The notes under the pieces are model-generated. The model searched no databases, was not told the origin of the DNA, and worked only from the letters and a program-made list of their open reading frames with translations. Below are positions 24,713 through 31,005 of a DNA stretch of 39,332 nt, piece by piece. The number at the start of each line of letters is the position of its first letter. The first letter of the stretch is position 1. The DNA is taken from contig CAZWZH010000137.1 in NCBI GenBank assembly GCA_964638775.1, positions 1 through 39,332 of the forward strand. Direction: 5' to 3'. A program made the translations under genes and the position numbers. This stretch comes from Azophilus sp964638775 (lineage in GTDB: Bacteria > Pseudomonadota > Gammaproteobacteria > Pseudomonadales > Azotimanducaceae).

Positions 24713-26489
24713 ACCGGTCGCGAACCAGAAGGCTGCCGCGGGCGACGGCTGGCGCGAGCTTTTCGGCTTTCGCCAGGATTCCATCGGGGCCGGAACCGAT
24801 GTCGGGCTGCGGTTTCTGGCTTCCGGCATTGCCGGGCAACCGATCGAGATCGAAACCCTGGCGCAGCCGGAACCGAGTTACAGCGATGGCTGGCGGATAT
24901 TCCTTGACCCCGGCCTGACCTCTGCCCAAAGGCCGCTGGCGGCGGTTGCCCAGGCGGCGCTCCTGGGGGCGGGAAGCCTGGACAGGCAATGGCTCCGTGG
25001 AATCAGCTTGCGTCCCAGCGTTGCCGCGCGCTACTTCGCGATGGAGTTGCCCCGCGCGTTGCAGGCTTGTGAACCCATATTGCCCGGGGGATTTCTGCGC
25101 GAACTTCCCGTGCCGGACAATCGCAGCGACAGCGCCGGGGAATCGCTCAAGGCAGCCGCGGATCATCGCGTCCGCGTGGACCCGGCGGCGCCCTGGCTCG
25201 GGGTATTGCGCCCGCGCCGCATACTCAACCAGGACCGGGCCGGCGCCGGCGGCCGTTCTTCCAGGGCATTGAAGAGCTTTCGCATCAGTCCGATCGAAGA
25301 ACACGATGAGGACGAAGAACTCGATGCCAGCGGCGCTTCCGTCCTAAAGGCGTTCAGTACCCCGCTGGGTGCGCCGGGCTGGCTTGCGGACCTGTTTCAG
25401 CAGATTCTCGGCCTTGGCCGCGGGTCCGGGGCCGACGATGACAGCGACGACGCCGGTGGCGCCCATGCCGGTGGCAGCGTGGCCCAGGGCGGGATGGGCG
25501 AGACGGGTGTCAGCGACAACATTCTCGCCGACAGCCTGATCGGTGAGCGGCTACCGCTGTTGCCGGTGAAAAGCGACTGGAAATACCCGGAGTGGGACGA
25601 AAGCAGCGGTCGATACCTGCCAGACTGGGTGAGCGTGCACGAGATCGCGGCGCCCGTGGAAGAGAGCTCGCCCCTGGAAAGCTGCGACGTTTCCATGCAC
25701 TCGCTGGCGCAACAGCTATTCCAGGTGGGCGTCGAATTCGAACACCACCGCCGGCAACCGGTCGGGGACGATATAGACATCGATGCGCTGATCGATCACC
25801 AGGTCGATCGGGCAACCGGCCATTCCCACGAAGAACACATCTACTGCAATTCGCAACGCACGCGGCGCGACCTCTGTACCACGCTGCTGGTCGATGTCTC
25901 CCGCTCCACCGGCGATCGATTGCGCGATGGCCGCACCATATTCGGCCAGCAGGTACGCACCGCCCAGTTGATCTCGAAAGCGTTCAGCCACTTTGGTGAC
26001 CGGGTGGCGGTCTACGCTTTCCATTCCTGGGGCCGTGCGATTACCCGCCTGTTGCGGGTGAAGGGGTTCGATGAAAACGAAGGCGCGGTCGTCGAGAAAC
26101 GCTTCGCCGCGCTCCAGGCATCCGGGCTGACGCGCCTCGGAGCCGCGATCCGCCACGCCAGCTACCGGCTGCTCAGCGAGAAACACCATAGCCACCGGCT
26201 GCTGATGGTCTTGACCGACGGCCTCGCCTACGACGATGAATATGAAGGCCGACACGCCGAGGCGGATGTCGAGAAGGCGCTCGCCGAGGCGCGGGAGCAG
26301 GGCATCGCCTGCGTCTGTATCAGCATCGGCACCGACCGGGACGACGAATCGCTGGCGCGGACATTTGGGAGCGCTACTTACCTGCGCTGCCCGCGGGTTG
26401 CGGATCTGCCCGGCAGACTGCGCCGGCTGGTGCAGAAGGCTTTGCGCGCCACCGAATTCAGCGTACGAACCGCGCGTCCGTCGCAATAG
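24705..26489 (+). CDS. NorD/CbbO-type von Willebrand factor A domain protein
   Basis: The 594-residue protein is read from GTG 24705, overlapping the end of the AAA+ gene by 8 bp. The N-terminal two thirds are poorly conserved and include an acidic, glycine-rich linker (about 235-265). The C-terminal VWA domain starts near 390 with MIDAS motif D397-V-S399-R-S401, then SGLTRLGAAIRHA (MIDAS Thr region) and LMVLTDGLAYDDEY (MIDAS Asp). This is the NorD/CbbO arrangement, where the VWA domain couples a NorQ/CbbQ ATPase to its client. No client is adjacent. The P450, the molybdo-enzyme or the metal-dependent hydrolases in the window are candidates (inference). It converges on the 3-hydroxyisobutyrate-dehydrogenase-like gene. 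Confidence 0.88.
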   Translation: MPEPVANQKAAAGDGWRELFGFRQDSIGAGTDVGLRFLASGIAGQPIEIETLAQPEPSYSDGWRIFLDPGLTSAQRPLAAVAQAALLGAGSLDRQWLRGISLRPSVAARYFAMELPRALQACEPILPGGFLRELPVPDNRSDSAGESLKAAADHRVRVDPAAPWLGVLRPRRILNQDRAGAGGRSSRALKSFRISPIEEHDEDEELDASGASVLKAFSTPLGAPGWLADLFQQILGLGRGSGADDDSDDAGGAHAGGSVAQGGMGETGVSDNILADSLIGERLPLLPVKSDWKYPEWDESSGRYLPDWVSVHEIAAPVEESSPLESCDVSMHSLAQQLFQVGVEFEHHRRQPVGDDIDIDALIDHQVDRATGHSHEEHIYCNSQRTRRDLCTTLLVDVSRSTGDRLRDGRTIFGQQVRTAQLISKAFSHFGDRVAVYAFHSWGRAITRLLRVKGFDENEGAVVEKRFAALQASGLTRLGAAIRHASYRLLSEKHHSHRLLMVLTDGLAYDDEYEGRHAEADVEKALAEAREQGIACVCISIGTDRDDESLARTFGSATYLRCPRVADLPGRLRRLVQKALRATEFSVRTARPSQ

Positions 26490-26528
26490 CCTCAGGGCCC
26501 GCGCCCTTTCCGGCAGGGTGGGTGTCCC

Positions 26529-27455
26529 TTACCCGCTCCCGGAACCGGTTCCGGCCAGGCTGTCGAGCCCGGATGCAAGGCGAACGGCTTCGTACATCGC
26601 CGCCCAATCGCGACCTCCCAGGCCATTGGCAATCCCCAGGCGCATCTTGTCCTTGCCGGCCAGCATGGTCGCGGGATGAACGCCGGCGTCATCGAATGCC
26701 TTCTCGAAGATCAGGGCATCCTTGAACCCGCCGGTCATGTCGAACCCGGACTCGTCGAAATCCCGGTTCCTGATTCGGGTGGCGTATTCCTTCATGGGTC
26801 CCGCCCCGTACATCATGTGCAGCATCATCTCGACGAACATGGCGTTCAGGCCCGACTTTTCGGCGAAGGCGAACATTTCGCTCATCATGCTGAGCTGCAC
26901 CAGGCCCATGTAATTGGCGACCACCTTCATGACATTGGCGACCGATGCGCTCTCTCCGAGGGGCACGAGCCGTTCGCTGTAGCTGTTGATGACCGGCGTT
27001 GCCCGTTCGACACCGGCGGGATCGCCGGCCACGAAAGATATCAATTCGCCAGCCTCGGCCGCGTCCGGCCGCCCGCCTACCGGCGCCGCAACATAGTGGG
27101 CACCGGCCGCCTGGTGCAATGCCTCGAACTCCCCGGAGGCGCCCGGTGAAATGGTGGCGCAGCAGACATGTACTCCGCCTTCAGACAGGCCTGCCAGAAT
27201 ACCGTCTTCTCCCTGAACGTTCTGCAGGACGGAAGCGTCATCGATCAGGCAGGACAGCACTAGGTCCGATCGCTCCGCCACCTCCCTCGGCGACCGGGAG
27301 GCGACCGCGCCGGCCTGCGTGAACCGTTCTGTCTTCGATGCAGTGCGGTTGTATACGGTCAAGGGAAAGCCGGCCTGCTGCACGTTCGCGCAAATGCCCG
27401 CGCCCATCTTGCCGAGCCCGATGAACCCGACCCGTACCTGTTGTTCGTCTGCCAT
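26529..27455 (-). CDS. NAD(P)-dependent beta-hydroxyacid dehydrogenase (3-hydroxyisobutyrate dehydrogenase family)
   Basis: The 308-residue protein has the Rossmann motif VGFIGLGKMG with GLGxMG at 13-18 and YNRTASK after the second strand, which suggests NADP preference. The substrate-binding segment reads PVGGRPDAAEAGEL. The catalytic lysine lies in NVMKVVANYMG (about 174), with a helical C-terminal domain. A strong AAGGAGG ribosome site precedes the ATG. It is the last gene of the minus-strand set after the oxocamphor-hydrolase-like gene, separated by 87 bp. The family oxidises beta-hydroxy acids or reduces aldehydes and imines. Whether it acts on the acid released by ring cleavage or on a different intermediate cannot be told. 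Confidence 0.9.
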   Translation of the reverse strand: MADEQQVRVGFIGLGKMGAGICANVQQAGFPLTVYNRTASKTERFTQAGAVASRSPREVAERSDLVLSCLIDDASVLQNVQGEDGILAGLSEGGVHVCCATISPGASGEFEALHQAAGAHYVAAPVGGRPDAAEAGELISFVAGDPAGVERATPVINSYSERLVPLGESASVANVMKVVANYMGLVQLSMMSEMFAFAEKSGLNAMFVEMMLHMMYGAGPMKEYATRIRNRDFDESGFDMTGGFKDALIFEKAFDDAGVHPATMLAGKDKMRLGIANGLGGRDWAAMYEAVRLASGLDSLAGTGSGSG

Positions 27456-27542
27456 GCTGCCTCCTTGCGGCCGAATGCCTTTTTAGTGTGTCTGACTGCG
27501 TGTATCTGAGAATCCGTCCGGCGACGCAACGGCCGGCCCCGT

Positions 27543-28409
27543 TCAGCCCCCCGCGACCCCGTCCTTGCGATCCCCCGCGACATCGTCCAGCACGTCCGCG
27601 GCCTGTTCGTCGGAGTGAATCGACGTTCCCTTGGCCAGGTGGGCCTGCATCTCCATGGCGAAAGCGCCGTCTAGGTCGTCGACGATGCGCTGCTTCCAGG
27701 GGCGGCGCAACACCTGGGCGGTCATCCGCCGGACCACCCGGGGCTGCTTCATGATGTGCGCCGCGATCTCCCGGGCACGGTCGAGCAGCCGCTCCCCGGG
27801 CACCACCTCGTTGACCATGCCCCAGTCCAATGCCTGCTGCGCATCGATCTTCTGGCCCATCAAGAGCGCGTAGGCCGCCCGCTTGACGCCGAGCAGCTCG
27901 ATGAAGCAACTGTGGATGCCGTCGCCCGGTACCGCTCCCATCACGAAGTGCGGGTCGATCAGCACCGTTTCCGGGGTGCAGATCGTGATGTCGCACATCA
28001 GCAGCAACTCCGAGTGCACCGTGGGCCCGTTGATGGCGCCGATGGTCGGTATTTCCATGTCGTGAATCAGGGAAATCAGGTTGACCCGGCCGTCCTTGAA
28101 AGCGTGCTCGTAGCTCCAATAGGCGGGTTGCTCGCGCTCGATCCTGAAGCTCTCGGTGTCTGCGTTCATCATGAACGTGGGGCCGGTGCCGGTGAAAATC
28201 ATGACTTCGTTCTTCGGGTCCGAGCCAAGCGTCCGGAATAGCTGCCCGAACGCCCGGTGCAGTTCGACACCCATCTGTACCGGCCCGCCCCGGGTGTGGG
28301 CTCGCGCAACGATCACGCCCGCTTCGTCGCGCTCGAGAACGAAGTGTTCGGCGAAAAGCTCCTTGTACTCCGCGAATTCGGGAGTAGGAACGAAGCTGGT
28401 CAATGACAT
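27543..28409 (-). CDS. Crotonase-fold C-C hydrolase, 6-oxocamphor hydrolase-like
   Basis: The 288-residue crotonase-superfamily protein differs from enoyl-CoA hydratases and matches remembered 6-oxocamphor hydrolase of Rhodococcus along much of its length: TGTGPTFM, IPTIGAINGP, DPHFVMGAVPGDGIH, LLMGQKIDAQQALDWGMVNEVV. Residues aligned with the hydrolase's active site (His45, His145, Asp154, Glu244) are present as His51, His154, Asp163 and Glu253, and His132 lies near the fifth (His122). That enzyme cleaves a non-activated cyclic beta-diketone by a retro-Claisen reaction without CoA. A similar ring-opening is the likely role here. The ATG follows GGGAG. AGTATACT site 4 is 78 bp upstream. The exact diketone is unknown; an ordinary hydratase is less likely. 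Confidence 0.8.
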   Translation of the reverse strand: MSLTSFVPTPEFAEYKELFAEHFVLERDEAGVIVARAHTRGGPVQMGVELHRAFGQLFRTLGSDPKNEVMIFTGTGPTFMMNADTESFRIEREQPAYWSYEHAFKDGRVNLISLIHDMEIPTIGAINGPTVHSELLLMCDITICTPETVLIDPHFVMGAVPGDGIHSCFIELLGVKRAAYALLMGQKIDAQQALDWGMVNEVVPGERLLDRAREIAAHIMKQPRVVRRMTAQVLRRPWKQRIVDDLDGAFAMEMQAHLAKGTSIHSDEQAADVLDDVAGDRKDGVAGG

Positions 28410-28486
28410 GGCTGCTCCCGGTTCGCTGTCACGCGGTCACCCCGATGCCTCCGCCAGGGTCTGCAAATCTGCATCGTCACTATATT

Positions 28487-28494
28487 AGTATACT
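28487..28494. promoter_or_regulatory. AGTATACT palindromic site 4 (oxocamphor-hydrolase-like gene)
   Basis: The octamer lies in the 126-bp gap between the LuxC-like stop and the hydrolase start, 78 bp before the latter. Read on the minus strand it is GGTTAAAGTATACTAATA, so TATACT could be a -10. This gives the hydrolase and dehydrogenase genes their own promoter, separate from the LuxC-like gene. Confidence 0.58.
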
Positions 28495-28535
28495 TTAACC
28501 AGGCTTCCCTCGAAAGAAAGCGGCCGGAGCCGGCG

Positions 28536-29999
28536 TCAGGCATGGTTCACATCGACCCAGGGGCCGGGCAGCGACTCGTTGCGGGACTGATCCACCAGCC
28601 ACTTGCACATCCGGCGCTCCGGCTCCATGCCATCCACCGGCCCCGCCGTCTGGATGCGGGCCACATACCCGAGGCTGACGATGATCTGTGCCCCGCGCAG
28701 CGCCAGTTGATCCCTGATGGCTTTCTTGGTGGAGAGCGGGTACACGCCGACGGTCTGCGTGGCCGCATTGATGCGCCGGAGAATGTCGTCCATGGACTTG
28801 AGCGGCACGATGTTGGCGGTGCGGCAGCCGAGGATGGCGGCGAACTCAACCGGTTCCGCGGTCTGCGAGACGATCACCCCGCCGCTGGTTTCGTCGTCGC
28901 GATGCACCCTGTACCAGTCGTCCATCAGGAACAACCCGTCGATCTCGTCGTTCAGCGCCAGGTCCGAATACTTGGAACGCGTACTGAGCGTTTCCGGCAG
29001 GTTCTGCAGGGCCTCGTACACATGGACGCCAAACCGGTTCAGCTTTTCGAGTTCACGGGGGTCGTCATGGTCGCATTCAACGTAAAGCACTCGCGCGTTG
29101 GCACAAAGTTCCTGATTGAACGCGCCAATGTCGCAGGCGGCCCGCTGCGCCACCGCGCGCATGGTTTCGTCGTCGGCCAACGCCTGCCTGCCGATTATGG
29201 AAGCAGACTGTTTCGGGTCCATGGTGATCAGGTCGAGGCCGGGGCGCAGATACCCGACGATGTGCTGAATCGAATCGAAACCGCCCCAGGCGATGATCTT
29301 TTCGACGTGCTCCGGTCGATAGAGGCGGGATTCGAACGCCGCATCGCCACCCTTCCAGTAGGCGCTCGCCATGTGCCGCGTCACGGGGTGAGAAGCATCG
29401 AGTTCGATCATCGTGCGGAGTATCGCGCTGAAGGTCAGCGGATCGTTGGAAGGCACCTTGGCGATGCAGTCGGAGCGGGTTATGGCCGCGCGCACGACCG
29501 TCATGAAGGCGACGGCCGGGGAGTTGCCCGCAATGACGTGCACCGAGCGCGCGCCGAATGCCCGGGTCTCGCTGATGCTGCCGTCAAGCATCCGGTTGGG
29601 CACCCACCCCTCGAGATACTTGATACCTACCGTGGCTTCCGCATGATGCAGTACCGCGTCGCGACCGAAAAATTGGGGCCCCGCGTGCCGATACAGGGCC
29701 TCGAGCACGGGCGCCGAAATGCCTGAGGTGTGGCAACTGAGTTGGAAGGCCTCATGCAGGTAACGATTGCCATCGACACGGAGCATGGCGCCGAGTTCGT
29801 CGAGAAAGCGGGCGACCTCATCGATGCTCAACCCCTGATAGTCGCGCATCGACGTCAGGGAAACCGACACCAGCCGGTCGATGTAGTCGTTGATGTCCGG
29901 GGTGACGAACGAAACCCCGCCCTTGCGGCCCCCGAACTCCGGGCCGTAGTCCTCTATGAGTTCGCCGCGGATGACCAGGGGCACCTTGAACGAATCCAT
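28536..29999 (-). CDS. LuxC-like acyl-CoA reductase
   Basis: The protein has 487 residues from ATG 29999 (GGAG eight bases upstream; the in-frame GTG at 30008 is less likely). It belongs to the LuxC/acyl-CoA reductase branch of the aldehyde dehydrogenase superfamily. It contains VHVIAGNSPAVAFMTVVRAAITRSDCIAKVPSNDP (cofactor region), the AWGG and DPKQSASII segments, and the catalytic cysteine C299 in FNQELCANARVLYVE. The C-terminal region GVYPLSTKKAIRDQLALRGAQ is also LuxC-like. LuxC reduces an activated acyl group to aldehyde with NADPH. The LuxE-like protein (17586-19028) is a possible partner supplying the acyl group. It diverges from the rubredoxin gene. Its substrate may be an alicyclic or branched acyl thioester (inference). 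Confidence 0.85.
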   Translation of the reverse strand: MDSFKVPLVIRGELIEDYGPEFGGRKGGVSFVTPDINDYIDRLVSVSLTSMRDYQGLSIDEVARFLDELGAMLRVDGNRYLHEAFQLSCHTSGISAPVLEALYRHAGPQFFGRDAVLHHAEATVGIKYLEGWVPNRMLDGSISETRAFGARSVHVIAGNSPAVAFMTVVRAAITRSDCIAKVPSNDPLTFSAILRTMIELDASHPVTRHMASAYWKGGDAAFESRLYRPEHVEKIIAWGGFDSIQHIVGYLRPGLDLITMDPKQSASIIGRQALADDETMRAVAQRAACDIGAFNQELCANARVLYVECDHDDPRELEKLNRFGVHVYEALQNLPETLSTRSKYSDLALNDEIDGLFLMDDWYRVHRDDETSGGVIVSQTAEPVEFAAILGCRTANIVPLKSMDDILRRINAATQTVGVYPLSTKKAIRDQLALRGAQIIVSLGYVARIQTAGPVDGMEPERRMCKWLVDQSRNESLPGPWVDVNHA

Positions 30000-30146
30000 G
30001 GCTTTCACTCCGTCTGCACAACGCCCACCGCGCGTTTCGCCATCGCCGCGAACCTCGTAGACTAGTTTCTTGTGATTGAGTCTTCAACGAACGGGGCTAG
30101 CGTCGTTCCGGCGCGGTGAGCGTCGCCCGCTCGACGACTGGGGAAT

Positions 30147-30326
30147 ATGAGAAAGTGGCGCTGCATGACCTGCGGTTTCGTCTATGACGAGGCACAGGGG
30201 TTGCCGGACTTCGGGATACCGCCGGGCTACCCTTTCGAGGACCTTCCGGACGACTGGACCTGTCCTGAGTGCGGTTCGCCCAAAGACTACTTCGAGCCTT
30301 TTTGCTCCGATGGCGATGATGCCTGA
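30147..30326 (+). CDS. Rubredoxin
   Basis: This 59-residue protein has both rubredoxin iron-binding knuckles, C6-M-T-C9-G and C39-P-E-C42-G, together with FVYDEAQG, the PFEDLPDDWTCP segment and a conserved aromatic core. One Fe(III/II) held by four cysteines shuttles single electrons. It is divergent from the LuxC-like gene and convergent with the small membrane-protein gene. Its short length makes it easy to miss. No rubredoxin reductase, and no alkane hydroxylase, is in the window, so its partner is unknown. Donating electrons to a window oxygenase would be unusual for the P450 (normally a ferredoxin) but cannot be excluded. A fifth cysteine (C53) near the C-terminus is additional. Confidence 0.93.
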   Translation: MRKWRCMTCGFVYDEAQGLPDFGIPPGYPFEDLPDDWTCPECGSPKDYFEPFCSDGDDA

Positions 30327-30367
30327 CAACCCTTTCGGACAGGCCTTCAGCCGGGCTCCAGATACGA

Positions 30368-30895
30368 CTAAACCAGGGCCAGCAGCAACTGAAATCCGTC
30401 CGGAATGTCAAAGAACAACGAAAACGCCAACTGGGCAATAGCGATGGCGCACCAGGCGCCGTATCCCGACCGCTTGTCGATTCCGGGCCACGACTTCACC
30501 AGGACGACCAGGGCGGGGATCCACAGCCAGTGGCTCAGCGCCGGCAGATTCAACGACAACGCTTCCGTCGGGACGAGGGGAATCGTGGCGAAAACGAACA
30601 GATGGCTCACGATGATGGACAGGGCATAAATCTGCGCTTCCCGATGCCAGAGAACAAAGAGAAGCGAGGCGGCCATGATCATGTCCTGGAATTCCATCCA
30701 CACCTTCACCCAGTTCGGCAACACTTCAAACTGGCCGCCGAGGTACGAGAATCGATCCGGCAGGGCCATTGCCGCCGACAGTTCCGGTGCCGGCCCGTCG
30801 CCGGTGGCCAGAAACGAAACCACTTCCAGAAAAACGAGCAGGGAAAGACAGAGCGCACCGATTACAGCGCCTGTGGTAGTGGACCCGAACCTCAT
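30368..30895 (-). CDS. Small integral membrane protein of unknown function
   Basis: From ATG 30895 the protein has 175 residues with four or five hydrophobic segments (about 10-30, 75-90, 92-112, 120-140 and 148-168). A conserved-looking loop reads FSYLGGQFEVLPNWVKVWMEFQD. I do not recognise the family. The frame stays open upstream into the fused CoA-transferase gene, but that extension is arginine- and proline-rich shadow sequence, so the first methionine before the hydrophobic segment is chosen; no good ribosome site supports it. It lies downstream of the CoA-transferase on the same strand, 110 bp away, and could be co-transcribed. It might be a membrane anchor or transporter accessory, but nothing in the sequence fixes a role. 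Confidence 0.65.
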   Translation of the reverse strand: MRFGSTTTGAVIGALCLSLLVFLEVVSFLATGDGPAPELSAAMALPDRFSYLGGQFEVLPNWVKVWMEFQDMIMAASLLFVLWHREAQIYALSIIVSHLFVFATIPLVPTEALSLNLPALSHWLWIPALVVLVKSWPGIDKRSGYGAWCAIAIAQLAFSLFFDIPDGFQLLLALV

Positions 30896-31005
30896 GGATG
30901 TGGCCTGTCGTGGAACCTGGTCACAGTGTAGGTCGACGAATGCTCCGCGGCAAAGTTCGCCGATTCCGGATCGCCCCGGATTGTTCCCGTCGCCCGCGGT
31001 GGGAA

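Noticed and set aside
23888..26489. Denitrification (nor) cluster
   Set aside because: Only the NorQ/NorD-type pair is present; no NorB, NorC, or nitrite reductase gene occurs in the window.
27351..27356. GTATAC inside the 3-hydroxyisobutyrate-dehydrogenase-like gene
   Set aside because: The flanks (TGTATACG) do not match AGTATACT and it lies within coding sequence, so it is not counted as a regulon site.
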